Part shown: one piece after another, positions 25,619 through 35,295 of the stretch
How positions within the stretch are numbered: position 1 is the stretch's first letter
Layout: every line of letters starts with the position of its first letter
NCBI RefSeq assembly: GCF_037040815.1
Contig: NZ_CP146232.1
Location: 372,001 to 436,000, forward strand
Length of the DNA stretch: 64,000 bases
Origin: Pararoseomonas sp. SCSIO 73927
GTDB lineage: Bacteria; Pseudomonadota; Alphaproteobacteria; Acetobacterales; Acetobacteraceae
Reading direction: 5' to 3'
Made by a program: the position numbers and the translations under genes
The notes under the pieces: generated by a model
Told to the model about the DNA's origin: nothing
The model's input: only the letters and a program-made list of their open reading frames with translations
Database searches by the model: none

Positions 25619-26422
25619 ATGGCGATGGACCAGATCCCCTCCCCCACCGTGCTCAGCACCGACGAGATGGGCCGGGTGGCGCCGCCCATCATGATGTCCG
25701 TCGGCCAGGGGGCCATCAACAATCCGGCCGACGTCTTCGTCATCCAGTCGCTGCTGAACGAGCGGCTGCCGAAGCCGCACACGCCCGTCCCCGTCACCGG
25801 GGAGGCGGATCCCGGCCTCGTGCTGGCTATCGAGGCCTACCAGGCCGTGGTGATGAACATGAACCCGCCGACCGGACAGGTCGCGCCGGGCAGCCCCACC
25901 TACTACTCCCTCGCCGCGCGCCCGCTGGTGAACGCGCCGCCGCCGCCCACCGTGCGCTACGGCCATGTCGGCATCGTGCCGCCCGACGTGCTGCAGGCCG
26001 CCACGGCGTCCCAGGCCCGCTGGCGGGTCCCGGTCTCCATCACCCTCGCGCAATGGGCGGTGGAGAGCGCCTGGGGCGCCTCCATGCCACCGGACAGCAA
26101 CAACCCCTTCGGCATCAAGGCGGTCGGTTCGCAGCCCGCGGTGGAGAGCGCCACGCGCGAGGTGGTGAACGGCGCGGACCAGTTCATCCGCGCGAAGTTC
26201 CGCCGCTTCGAGAACCTCGCGGAGGCCTTCGACCACCACGGCAGGCTGCTGGCGACGAGTTCCTACTACACGGCCTCCATGCGCTTCACGCACGACCCGG
26301 AGGCCTTCGCCGACTCCCTCACCGGCGTCTACGCCACCGACCCGAAGTACGGCTACATCCTGAAATGGGTGATCAACAACTACGGCTTCCGGCGCTACGA
26401 CCAGCCGGCCGCCGCGCCCTGA
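25619..26422 (+). CDS. GH73-like glucosaminidase with N-terminal peptidoglycan-binding-like domain
   Basis: The 267-residue protein has no signal peptide. Residues about 28-77 resemble a peptidoglycan-binding domain (AINNPADVFVIQSLLNERL, VTGEADPGLVLAIEAYQ). Residues about 120-262 are a FlgJ/GH73-type glucosaminidase domain: PVSITLAQWAVESAWG with catalytic Glu near 149, then NNPFGIKAV, FRRFENLAEAFDHHGRLL and DPKYGYILKWVINNYGF. Such enzymes cleave the glycan strand of peptidoglycan. The gene is divergent from the T6SS operon. It could be a T6SS cell-wall effector, or a hydrolase that opens the wall for the T6SS or TPS apparatus. ATG 25625 is an alternative start. No candidate immunity gene follows. 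Confidence 0.82.
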   Translation: MAMDQIPSPTVLSTDEMGRVAPPIMMSVGQGAINNPADVFVIQSLLNERLPKPHTPVPVTGEADPGLVLAIEAYQAVVMNMNPPTGQVAPGSPTYYSLAARPLVNAPPPPTVRYGHVGIVPPDVLQAATASQARWRVPVSITLAQWAVESAWGASMPPDSNNPFGIKAVGSQPAVESATREVVNGADQFIRAKFRRFENLAEAFDHHGRLLATSSYYTASMRFTHDPEAFADSLTGVYATDPKYGYILKWVINNYGFRRYDQPAAAP

Positions 26423-26712
26423 ACCACCCCTGCCTCGGCCGCCGTGTCGCCCGCTCAGTTCCAGGGGCCGGGCGGGGGTTGGCGCCCGCCCCCCCGCGCC
26501 AACGTTCTTCCAGCGGGAACACCGGCATCGCACTCACCAAGCTGTGAGAATTGAGGAGTGCGGGATTCCAATGTCGCTTGGCCGGGCGCGCATGGCGGCC
26601 TCCTTGCCACGGCAGCGGGCGCTTCGTTATGAATCCGCTCATGGAACAGTTTCATGGGCGCCCTCTCTCGCACCGTGAAATCTTCCTGACACGTAGCGCA
26701 AGAGGCCGTGAC
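26423..26712. other. Intergenic region upstream of the two-partner secretion operon
   Basis: No gene is supported in these 290 bases. A small stem CTCAC-CAAGCT-GTGAG lies at 26533-26548, nested inside GCACTC/GAGTGC arms (26530 onward to about 26560). The downstream part is less GC-rich than the surrounding genes and probably contains the tpsB promoter. The open frame from 26551 would read through it, but it lacks a signal peptide at its start. Confidence 0.4.
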
Positions 26713-28464
26713 ATGTGGCAGCGGCTTGGGATGGTGCGGGGGCGGCTCTCGCGCGCAGTCCTGGCGGCGCTCGCGGGCCTCCTCCCGGCACCGCTGGCCG
26801 CGCAATCGCCCGAAAGCCTCGTCATCCCGCCTGGCGGCACGCCGATCCCGCAGATCGCGCCCGTCGTGCCGCCCGCGGTCGGGCCGGATACGGGCCGCGC
26901 GCCCATCGCACCGGCCGCCGTCCCCGCGGATGCCGGAAGCGTTCCCATCCGCGGCGTTGTCTTCGAGGGCGCGACCGTCTTCCCGACCGAGAGGCTGGCC
27001 GCCGCCGCCGGGCCGCTCACCGGTCCCTCGGTGCCCGTCGCCTCGCTGGAAGCGGCGCGCGCCGCCATCGTCTCGCTCTACCGCGAGGCCGGCTACCCCT
27101 TCGTCACGGCCGACGCGGTGGTGGGCGCCGACGGCGTGCTGCGCTTCCGCGTCACGGAAGGCCACGTGACGGAGGTGCAGCTGGACGGCGACATCGGCCC
27201 CGCCGGCACCCAGGTGCTGCGCTTCCTCAATCGCCTCATCGGGCCGCGGCCGATCGACATCGCGACGCTGGAGCGGCAGCTCCTCCTTGCGCAGGACATG
27301 CCGGGCGTCCTCATCCGCACCGTGCTGCGCCCGGCGGGGACGGAGCCCGGCGCCCTCTCCCTCGTCGCGCAGGTCTCCCGCCGCGCGGTCACGGGCTTTA
27401 TCACGGGGGACAACCGCGGCTCCCGCCTCACCGGGCCGGCGCAGTTCCTCGCCGCCGCGCAGCTCAACAGCTTCACGGAGTTCGGGGAGCGCACGGAGCT
27501 CGCCCTGTTCTACGCGGACGGCGACACGCAGCTCTTCGGGCAGGTCGCGTCGGAGGCCTTCGTCGGCGGCTCCGGCCTGCGGGTGCGCCTCTATGCCGGG
27601 CGCGGCCGCGCCACGCCGAACGGGGCGCTGAACGCGCTCGGCTACCGCGGCGAATCCACGGTGGGCGGCCTCGCCGTCACCTACCCGCTGATCCGCAGCC
27701 GCTCGCAGTCGCTGAACATCGTCGGCGCCTTCGACGTGATCGAGAGCGACATCGACATCGACGACGCGAACGGGCGCAGAACCCGCTTCAGCCGGGATTC
27801 GCTGCGCGTGGCCCGCCTCGGCGGGGACTGGGCGGTCTTCGACCTGCTGGCCGGTGACACCCGGCCGGCGAGCAACTTCTTCGCGCTCCGCCTCTCCCAG
27901 GGCATCGACGGGCTCGGCGCGCGGTCCGGCGAGGGGCCGGACGCCTCGCGCGCCGGGGCGCGGGCCGACTTCACGAAGATCGGCGCCGAGCTCACGCGCA
28001 CCCAGGCCCTCTTCCCGATCGGCACGCAGGCCACGGTCTCCTTCCTCGGCACCGTGGCCGGCCAGTGGACGAACGACGTGCTCCCGCCCTCCGAGAAGTT
28101 CTACCTTGGCGGCAACCGGCTCGGCCGCGGCTTCTACACGGGCGAGGTGACGGGCGACCGCGCCATCGCCGTCTCGGCCGAGTTGCAGGTCTCGACGGCC
28201 CTGGAGACGGAGCTGTTCGGCCAGGCGCTGCGCTTCGGCCCTACCGCCTACGCTTTTTACGACTATGGCAGGACCTTCGAGAACCTCTCCTCCGATCCGG
28301 ACCGCCGGCTCGAATCCGTGGGCATCGGCCTGCGGACCGTGATCAATGAGCGGTTCGAGGCGGGGATCGAGGGCGTGCACCGGCTGACGCGCCGCCCTGG
28401 CGGTTCGTCCGTGCCGGCGCAGAAGGAGGACGCGCTGTTCTGGCGCTTCCTCGCCCGGTTCTGA
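26713..28464 (+). CDS. Two-partner secretion outer-membrane transporter TpsB (ShlB/FhaC/HecB family)
   Basis: The 583-residue protein, if started at ATG 26713, has a signal peptide MWQRLGMVRGRLSRAVLAAL..PLAAQ. A Pro-rich linker follows, then a POTRA region (about residues 78-160: IRGVVFEGATVFPTERLAAAAG, YREAGYPFVTADAVV). A 16-strand beta-barrel part carries the family loop motif LGGNRLGRGFYTGE near residue 470, equivalent to the VRGY/F motif. It exports the TpsA partner encoded 25 bases downstream. The frame continues upstream to 26551, but only the 26713 start (or ATG 26731) gives an N-terminal signal peptide. Length is normal for the family. Confidence 0.9.
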   Translation: MWQRLGMVRGRLSRAVLAALAGLLPAPLAAQSPESLVIPPGGTPIPQIAPVVPPAVGPDTGRAPIAPAAVPADAGSVPIRGVVFEGATVFPTERLAAAAGPLTGPSVPVASLEAARAAIVSLYREAGYPFVTADAVVGADGVLRFRVTEGHVTEVQLDGDIGPAGTQVLRFLNRLIGPRPIDIATLERQLLLAQDMPGVLIRTVLRPAGTEPGALSLVAQVSRRAVTGFITGDNRGSRLTGPAQFLAAAQLNSFTEFGERTELALFYADGDTQLFGQVASEAFVGGSGLRVRLYAGRGRATPNGALNALGYRGESTVGGLAVTYPLIRSRSQSLNIVGAFDVIESDIDIDDANGRRTRFSRDSLRVARLGGDWAVFDLLAGDTRPASNFFALRLSQGIDGLGARSGEGPDASRAGARADFTKIGAELTRTQALFPIGTQATVSFLGTVAGQWTNDVLPPSEKFYLGGNRLGRGFYTGEVTGDRAIAVSAELQVSTALETELFGQALRFGPTAYAFYDYGRTFENLSSDPDRRLESVGIGLRTVINERFEAGIEGVHRLTRRPGGSSVPAQKEDALFWRFLARF

Positions 28465-28489
28465 CGGGCAGGGTAAGGGGAACGGGCGC

Positions 28490-31400
28490 ATGAACGGATC
28501 ATCGGCCTTCCGCACGGCGCTGCTCTGCGGCACGGCGCTCGTCCTTCCCGTCGCGGCGCTGGCCCAGGCCCCGAACGCCAGGCCGCAGGGCGGGCAGGTG
28601 GTGGCGGGGGGCGCGACCATCGCGCAGGACGCGGCGCGCACCAGCATCGTGCAGTCCACGGACCGCGCGGCGGTGGACTGGCGCTCCTTCGACATCGGGC
28701 GGGACCACACGGTCCAGTTCCGGCAGCCCTCCTCCTCCTCCCTCACGCTCAACCGCGTCACCGGGCCCGATCCCTCGCAGATCGCGGGGCGCATCACGGC
28801 GAACGGGCAGGTGGCGATCGTCAACCAGTCCGGCGTGGTGTTCCACCAGGGCGCGCAGGTGGACGCGGCCGGCCTCGTCGTCTCCACCGCCAACATCACC
28901 AACCAGGCGCTGATGCGCGGCGGGCGGCTGAACTTCGATGGGCCCGGCCGGCCGGACGCGCGCATCGAGAACAACGGCAGCATCACCGTGCGGGAGGCTG
29001 GGCTCGCCGCCCTCGTCGCGCCGCAGGTGGCGAACCGCGGCGCGATCACCGCCCGCATGGGGCGGGTCGCGCTCGGCGGCGCCGAGACCGCCACGGTGGA
29101 CCTGCACGGCGACGGGCTGATGTCGCTGGAGGTCACCTCTCCCGTGCGCCAGCGCCCCGCGAACGGGCAGGCGCTGGTGAGCAACACCGGCACCATCACC
29201 GCCACCGGCGGCACCGTCGTCCTCACCGCCCAGGCGGTGGACGGGATCGTGCAGGACCTCGTCCGCGCGGGCGGCACGATCTCGGCCGATACCGACGCCG
29301 CCACGGGCCGCGCCGGCCGCGTGGTGATCGCCGGTACGGGCGGGGCGGTGCGGATCGAGGGCGCGGTGACCGCGACGGGCACCGCGGAGAACACCCGGGG
29401 CGGCACGGTGCAGGTGGCGGGCGACCGAACTTGGGTCGCGCCCGGCGCGCGGGTGGACGCCTCCGGCCGCGCGAGCGGCGGCACGGTGCAGGTGGGCACG
29501 AACGGGCGCGGCAGCGCCGCCACGCGGCTGTCCCGGCGAACCGGCGTGGCCGCGGGCGCGACGGTGCGGGCGGACGCGACGGGGCGCGGCGACGGCGGCA
29601 CGGTGATCGTGAACTCCGCCGACTACACCGCGCATGGCGGCGAGATCTCGGCGCGCGGCGGGCCGGCGGGCGGCGATGGCGGCTTCGTGGAGGTCTCCGG
29701 CCGCCGCGGGCTCGACCTCGCCGGCACGGTGAACGTCAACGCCGGGCTGGGCGGAACTGCCGGCACTTTCCTGATCGACCCCACGAACCTCACCATCGTC
29801 GCGAACGGCGACCCCAGGGCCAATGTCAGCCCGGCCACCTACGCGGACGGCGTCCTCTCCGCGGCCGAGCCGCCCACCGGCGACGCCTTCATCACCGCGG
29901 GCGCCGTGAACGGCGTGGCCGGCCTCCTCCGGCTCGAGGCGACGAACAGCCTGACCGTGGGCGCGGCGGTGGACAAGCCGGCCGGGGGCCTCTCCCTGCT
30001 GGTGGTGAACCCGGCCGTCGATCCGTCCCAGACCCTGACGGTGAGCGAGCCGCTCATCCTCCGCGGCGGCTCCCTGACGCTCGGCGCGCCGACGATCCTC
30101 GTGAACAGCCTCGTCCAGGTCCCGGCAGGCAACGCCATCACCCTGAGCGTGCCAAGCTTCAGCAGCGGCGCGCCGGTAGGAGTGGTGCGGCAGGCCGGGG
30201 CCGGCCGCTTCGTGGGCGGGACGCTGGCCGAGTCGGCCGAGAGCGCGCGGCTCGGCGCCTTCCGCGAGTTCGTGATGGAGGGCGACAACAGCCTCACCAA
30301 CCTCGGCCTGCTGAACGCGCGGAACGGCGGGATCGTGCTCCGCAACGACCGCGCGCTCACCATCCAGGGCGATCTCTTCGCCACGGGCAGCGAGCTCCGG
30401 CTCGACGTGGCGGGCGACGCGGTGGTCAATGGCTCCATCCAGTCCACCGGCCCGGGGCTGCTCCTCCGGGCGGCGGGCAGCATCACGGTGAGCAGCAACA
30501 CCTCCGTCGTCACGCCGGGGATCAACCTCTACGCCGCCTACGACTTCGCGGCGGGCGCCACCAACACCGCGGCGACGAGCGGGATCACCCTCTCCGGCTT
30601 CATGGGAAGCGGCCGACCGGGAAGGGACGGGGAGATCGAGGCGGACGCGGACTTAGCCGCAGGAACGGACGGCATCCGCCAGACCGGCGGCAGCCTGCGC
30701 GCGATCGCCCTCACCCTCCGCTCGGGCGGCGACGCGCTGCTGGAGAGCGCAAGTGCCGGCGAGCCCAACCTTCAGATCAGCGAACTCGGCCCCTCCTCCG
30801 TCGCCGGCAACCTCTCCCTGTTCAGCGGGAGCCGCTTCGGGAGCAGTCTCGACATCGCGGGCGACGTGACGGCCGGCGGCACCCTCTCGCTGCGGGAGTA
30901 CAACGGGTCCATCACCCAGGTCTCGGGCTCCATCGCCGCGCCGACCCTCCGGGCCGTCGCCGCCGGCAGCGTGAATATCCTCGGCGCCACCAACCGGATC
31001 GGGACCCTGGCCGAAGCCTCCGGCTTCTCGGTCAACCTCCGCACCACGGGCAGCCTCCGGGTGGTCGGCCCGGTCTCCACCACCAACGCCGCCTCCATCC
31101 TCAGCGCCGATGGCGACATCGACGTCACCGGCTCCGTCACGGGGCAGCAGGGCGTCGCGCTGAGAGCGGGCGGGAGCGTGCGGCTCGCCGCCGGCAGCCT
31201 CGTGCAGTCGAACGGCTTCGGGTCCGGCCAGGTCCTCGTCCTTGCGGGCTACGACCCGGAGTCGGCCACGAGCGACCTCACCGGCGCCAGCTCGATCACC
31301 CTGGCGGGCACCCTCGGCAACGCGTCGCAGCCCGGCGTGGTCGGGCTCGGCGCCGGCACGGGCGGCATCACCCAGACCGGCGGGCGCCTCGTCGCCGGCG

Positions 31401-34400
31401 GGCTCAGCGTGCGCACCGGCGGGACCGCCGCGCTGAACGGCGCCGCCGCCGGAACGCCGAACCAGGCGGCCGCGCTGGTGGAGCTGGCCGGCAGCCTCAG
31501 TCTCGACAACGGGGCCTCGGACCTCGTGATCGGCGCCGCGACGGACCGGCTCCTGGCGGGCGGCAGCTTCGTGGAGATCCGGGCCGGCAACGTGTCGATG
31601 TACCCGAGCGCCTCCCTCTCCGCGACGGACCGCATCTCCTTCCAGGTGGACGGGCTGAGCCTGCAGGCCTACTCCGGCACCCCGGCGAGCATCGCCGCGC
31701 CGCTGATCGAGATCGCGCCGCGCATCGCCTCGAGCGTCGCCGTCGGCACCGCCGCGGGGCCGGAGCCGCTCTCCCTCTCCCCTGACCTGCTGGCGAGCCT
31801 CTCCGCCAGCCTCCTGGGCATCGGCCAGGCCACGTTCGACGGGGCCTCCACCACCACGGCCCAGGACATCCGCTTCGACACCGCCTTCAGCTTCCCCGGC
31901 GGGCTGTCCCTGAGCGGCACCGGCAACGTGACCCAGGAAGCGGCGGCGAACCTGACCATCGGATCCCTCGCCAGCCTCGTCGACGGGCGGCTGACCCTGA
32001 CGAACCCGGGCAACAGCATCCCCGTGCTGTTCGGCAACCTGGCCCGCACCGGCTTCGCGCTGAGAACCTCGGGCGACCTCGCCATCGGCTTCCTCCAGTC
32101 GCCCGAGGTCGCGCTGACGGCGGTCAACATGACCCAGGGCGCCGCGAACTACATCATCGGCGGCAGCCTCGCCCTCCAGGCCACCGGCTCGGTGGACCTT
32201 CGCGGCGCCAACGCCGTCACCTCGCTCCTCACCTCGGATGTCGACGGCACGCTGCGGCTGAACAACACCAGTTCCCTGCTCACCGTGCCCACGGGCGCGC
32301 AGGTCTTCGCGGGCGGCGGCGCCGAGATCAACCAGACTGGCAACCTGCGGGTGGAGGGCCGGATCGACGGCTTCGATCCCGTCGGGCTGACGGCGACGGG
32401 AGGGATGGAGGTCGCAGGCACGGTCGCCGCCGACTCCGGCGTGCGGCTGCTCGCGGGTGGCAATATTGACCTGCAGGCGGATAGCAGCGTGACCGCCGGC
32501 AGCTCGGTGGCGACCATCACCGTTCTCGCGGGCTACGATTTCGGGACCGGCACCACGAACGTGGCGAGCGCGACCTCCCTGACGCTGAACGGCACGCTCG
32601 GGAACCCCGCCCTGGAAGGTGCTCTGTTGCTCGGCGCGGGCACCAACGGCATCGTGCAGGGCGGCGGGCAGGTGATCACGGAGAGCCTCTCCGTCACCTC
32701 CGGCGGCGATGCGCGGATCAACGCCGCGGGCTCGTCGAACCAGGTCGCCGGCCTCGGGACGAGCAGCGTGGCCGGCGCCCTTCTCCTCAGCACGAGCGAT
32801 CAGCTCACCACCTCCGGCACGGTCACCGCGGGCAGCATCGGCCTGACCTCCTCCGGCGACACGACGATCGACGGCACCCTCTCCGCCACGGGCGAGGTCT
32901 TCCTCCGCTCGCTCGGCGGCGGAATCACTGAGACGGGACCGGGCCGGATCACCGCCGGCACCCTCCGCCTCTTCGCGGGGGAGGGATCGGCCGACCTGCG
33001 CGGGGATAACCGAGTGGCCGCCCTGGGCTCCTCCGACATCCTCGGCGGCCTGATCTTGAACAACACGGCCCCTCTGCTCACCGTGCCGGCCGGCGGCCTC
33101 ATCCAGGCCGGGGGCGGGATTGAGATCAACGGGACCGGCAACACGCTCATCGCGGGCTCGCTGATTTCCCCCTCCGGCACGGTCCAGGTGACGACGACCG
33201 GCAACCTCACCATGGCCAGCGGCGCGGTCGCCAGCAGTTCCGGCTCTCCGGCCGGCAGCGTGGCGCTGCGCGCCGGCGGCAACGTCGTGCTGGAGCAGGG
33301 CAGTTCCGTGACCCTGGCCAACGCCATCTCGGTCCTCGCCGGCTACGATCCGGAATCCGGCACGACCGACACCGCGAGCGCGTCCTCCCTGAGCCTGGCC
33401 GGCACGCTGAGCGGCACGGCGGCGTCGAGCGCGGTCCGGCTCGGCGCGGGCACCGGCGGGATCGGGCAGACGGGCGGGCGGATCAGCGCGGGCACCCTTC
33501 TCGTCACCTCCGGGGGCGATGCGCTCCTCGACGGCAGCGCGACACCCAACGTGCTGGCGAACCTCGGCGCCAGCAGCGTCGCCGGCAGCCTCCTGCTGGA
33601 CAATGGCAGCACGGACCTCGTCACCACCGGCGACGTCACGGCAGCGCGGATCGGCCTGCGCACCGGCGGCACGGTCACCGTGCGGAGCGACCTGTCGGCG
33701 ACAGAATCCATCAGCTTCCTCGCCAACGGCCTCGCCGTCCCGGCGCCTACCACCACGGGGTCCGTGCCCATCCCCGGCGGCACCGTGACCGCGCCGCTGG
33801 TGGAGGCCGCGCCGCGGGATGCCCGGGACTTCGTCCTCGGGGGCACGGCGGCGCAGGCCGGCGTTCTGACCCTGAATCCCACCAGCATCTCGCGCATCAC
33901 GGCGGACACGCTCCGCCTCGGCGCCGCGAGCCTGCGCGGCGATCCCGTGACGACCGCGACGAACATCCGCTTCGCCGGAAGCCTCGCCGCCTCCAACGCG
34001 CTGATCCTGAGGAGCCTCGGCGACATCGCGCAGGATGCCGGTACCACCCTCTCGGCGGCCAACCTTTCGGGAAGCGCGGGCGGCACGGCGACCCTCGCCA
34101 GTGCTGGCAACGCCCTGCCCGTCCTTGGCGATTTCAGCGCCGGCACGGCCCTCACCCTCGGCACGGGCGGCGGCCTCGCCATCACCGGCGCCGTGCAGTC
34201 GCCCGCGATCCGCCTCACAGCGGGCGGCGCGATCACCGAGAGCGGCGCCGGCCGCATCGGCGGCGGCAGCCTCTCCCTCCAGACATCCGGCGCGGCCACC
34301 TTGCTCGGGGCGAACACCGTCACCGTGCTCACCGCCTCGGAGACCGGCGGCGACCTGCGGCTCGCCAATTCGGGCGCGCTGCTGACGGTTCCTGCCGGCA

Positions 34401-35293
34401 ACCTCGTCCGGGCCGGCGGCGCGCTGGAGATCGCGCAGGCCGGCGACCTCACGGTGAACGGCACCGTCTCCGGCGCCAGCACGCGCCTTTTCAGCCCCTC
34501 AGGCACCATCAGGGTGAACGGCAACTCCGCCATTGCCCGCACCGGCGACCTCTCCATCGAGGCGAACAGCTTCGCCCTCGCCGGGCTGCTCCAGGCCGCG
34601 GGCGAGATCCGCGTCACGGCCGGCACGCTGGCGAGCCTGGCGGGCCGGGCCGACGCGCCGACCCTCAGCCTCGCCGGACCGCGCATCACCTTCGGCGGGC
34701 TGGACGCGCGCGGCGCCGCCGTCAGCCTCCTCCTCGGCGCGGGCGGCACCACGGAAGGGGCGATCGACGCGGGCGGGCTCACCGTCGCGGGCGGTGCCAG
34801 GGCTAGCCTGACGGGCACGATCGCCGGCATCGCGGGCGGGGCCGCCGCGGCCTCCGGCCGGCGCGCCACGGCGGGCGGCACCCTGCTGGAGGAACCGCTG
34901 CCGGCGGCGAACGACTTCCTCTTCAACGGCTGCGCCATCGGCGCCGCGGCCTGCGCGTCGCCGCCGCCTCCGCCACCGCCCCCTCCGCCGCCACCGCCTC
35001 CTCCACCACCGCCCCCTCCTCCCCCTCCTCCGCCTCCGCCTCCCCCGCCTCCGGATGGCGGCGAGACACCCCCGCCGAGCCCGCCGCCCGCCGGCCCGGT
35101 CACGGAGCTCCCGGTCGGCTCGACCCTGGTGGACAGCCCGCTGCAGGTGCTCCGCGGCGTCGATCCGCTGGAGAACCTGCCGGCGCTCACGCGCCTGCGG
35201 CCGCCGGTGCCGAACATTACGGTCCGCATCGGCCGAGACCCCTCCGAGGAGGGCAGCCTCGCGCCCCCCAACATCCGGCGCGAGGATTACTGA
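28490..35293 (+). CDS. Two-partner secretion exoprotein TpsA (filamentous haemagglutinin family)
   Basis: The 2267-residue protein has a signal peptide ending LPVAALAQA and then the TPS haemagglutination domain needed for export: ARTSIVQSTDRAAVDWRSFDIG, NRVTGPDPSQIAGRITANGQV, VNQSGVVFHQGAQVDAAGLVVSTANI. The body is a long Gly/Ala/Ser/Thr-rich beta-helix. About four related blocks of about 95 residues are recognisable by AxYDxxxGTT...GTxGIxQTGG...SVAGxLxL (centred near residues 681, 921, 1349, 1619). Near the C-terminus a Cys pair (NGCAIGAAACA) precedes an uninterrupted run of about 31 prolines and an 80-residue tail. The mature protein has no other Cys that I can see. No toxin module is recognisable. 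An adhesive surface fibre is the likely role. Confidence 0.9.
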   Translation: MNGSSAFRTALLCGTALVLPVAALAQAPNARPQGGQVVAGGATIAQDAARTSIVQSTDRAAVDWRSFDIGRDHTVQFRQPSSSSLTLNRVTGPDPSQIAGRITANGQVAIVNQSGVVFHQGAQVDAAGLVVSTANITNQALMRGGRLNFDGPGRPDARIENNGSITVREAGLAALVAPQVANRGAITARMGRVALGGAETATVDLHGDGLMSLEVTSPVRQRPANGQALVSNTGTITATGGTVVLTAQAVDGIVQDLVRAGGTISADTDAATGRAGRVVIAGTGGAVRIEGAVTATGTAENTRGGTVQVAGDRTWVAPGARVDASGRASGGTVQVGTNGRGSAATRLSRRTGVAAGATVRADATGRGDGGTVIVNSADYTAHGGEISARGGPAGGDGGFVEVSGRRGLDLAGTVNVNAGLGGTAGTFLIDPTNLTIVANGDPRANVSPATYADGVLSAAEPPTGDAFITAGAVNGVAGLLRLEATNSLTVGAAVDKPAGGLSLLVVNPAVDPSQTLTVSEPLILRGGSLTLGAPTILVNSLVQVPAGNAITLSVPSFSSGAPVGVVRQAGAGRFVGGTLAESAESARLGAFREFVMEGDNSLTNLGLLNARNGGIVLRNDRALTIQGDLFATGSELRLDVAGDAVVNGSIQSTGPGLLLRAAGSITVSSNTSVVTPGINLYAAYDFAAGATNTAATSGITLSGFMGSGRPGRDGEIEADADLAAGTDGIRQTGGSLRAIALTLRSGGDALLESASAGEPNLQISELGPSSVAGNLSLFSGSRFGSSLDIAGDVTAGGTLSLREYNGSITQVSGSIAAPTLRAVAAGSVNILGATNRIGTLAEASGFSVNLRTTGSLRVVGPVSTTNAASILSADGDIDVTGSVTGQQGVALRAGGSVRLAAGSLVQSNGFGSGQVLVLAGYDPESATSDLTGASSITLAGTLGNASQPGVVGLGAGTGGITQTGGRLVAGGLSVRTGGTAALNGAAAGTPNQAAALVELAGSLSLDNGASDLVIGAATDRLLAGGSFVEIRAGNVSMYPSASLSATDRISFQVDGLSLQAYSGTPASIAAPLIEIAPRIASSVAVGTAAGPEPLSLSPDLLASLSASLLGIGQATFDGASTTTAQDIRFDTAFSFPGGLSLSGTGNVTQEAAANLTIGSLASLVDGRLTLTNPGNSIPVLFGNLARTGFALRTSGDLAIGFLQSPEVALTAVNMTQGAANYIIGGSLALQATGSVDLRGANAVTSLLTSDVDGTLRLNNTSSLLTVPTGAQVFAGGGAEINQTGNLRVEGRIDGFDPVGLTATGGMEVAGTVAADSGVRLLAGGNIDLQADSSVTAGSSVATITVLAGYDFGTGTTNVASATSLTLNGTLGNPALEGALLLGAGTNGIVQGGGQVITESLSVTSGGDARINAAGSSNQVAGLGTSSVAGALLLSTSDQLTTSGTVTAGSIGLTSSGDTTIDGTLSATGEVFLRSLGGGITETGPGRITAGTLRLFAGEGSADLRGDNRVAALGSSDILGGLILNNTAPLLTVPAGGLIQAGGGIEINGTGNTLIAGSLISPSGTVQVTTTGNLTMASGAVASSSGSPAGSVALRAGGNVVLEQGSSVTLANAISVLAGYDPESGTTDTASASSLSLAGTLSGTAASSAVRLGAGTGGIGQTGGRISAGTLLVTSGGDALLDGSATPNVLANLGASSVAGSLLLDNGSTDLVTTGDVTAARIGLRTGGTVTVRSDLSATESISFLANGLAVPAPTTTGSVPIPGGTVTAPLVEAAPRDARDFVLGGTAAQAGVLTLNPTSISRITADTLRLGAASLRGDPVTTATNIRFAGSLAASNALILRSLGDIAQDAGTTLSAANLSGSAGGTATLASAGNALPVLGDFSAGTALTLGTGGGLAITGAVQSPAIRLTAGGAITESGAGRIGGGSLSLQTSGAATLLGANTVTVLTASETGGDLRLANSGALLTVPAGNLVRAGGALEIAQAGDLTVNGTVSGASTRLFSPSGTIRVNGNSAIARTGDLSIEANSFALAGLLQAAGEIRVTAGTLASLAGRADAPTLSLAGPRITFGGLDARGAAVSLLLGAGGTTEGAIDAGGLTVAGGARASLTGTIAGIAGGAAAASGRRATAGGTLLEEPLPAANDFLFNGCAIGAAACASPPPPPPPPPPPPPPPPPPPPPPPPPPPPPPPDGGETPPPSPPPAGPVTELPVGSTLVDSPLQVLRGVDPLENLPALTRLRPPVPNITVRIGRDPSEEGSLAPPNIRREDY
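34961..35053 (+). repeat. Homopolymeric proline tract (about 31 Pro codons) in TpsA
   Basis: CCN codons run without interruption from 34961 to 35053, using CCG, CCT, CCA and CCC in mixed order. The tract is therefore not a simple DNA slippage repeat, and selection for polyproline is plausible. It separates the Cys pair from the C-terminal tail of TpsA. The antisense frame reads as polyglycine and is a shadow. Confidence 0.9.
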
Positions 35294-35295
35294 CC

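Noticed and set aside
23923..26547. Plus-strand 874-codon frame across tagH and the glucosaminidase gene
   Set aside because: Shadow of tagH on the first part and out of frame with the GH73-like domain on the second.
26455..29601. Long minus-strand open frame opposite tpsB and tpsA
   Set aside because: No recognisable domain; composition is that of a shadow; the plus strand encodes clear TpsB and TpsA domains.
33343..35274. Minus-strand frame with a polyglycine stretch opposite the TpsA proline tract
   Set aside because: The polyglycine is the complement of the proline codons. The frame has no start context or family match.
28490..35293. Contact-dependent inhibition (CdiA-type) toxin
   Set aside because: No VENN-type motif or C-terminal toxin domain is visible, and no CdiI-like immunity gene follows; the C-terminus is a polyproline tract and short tail.
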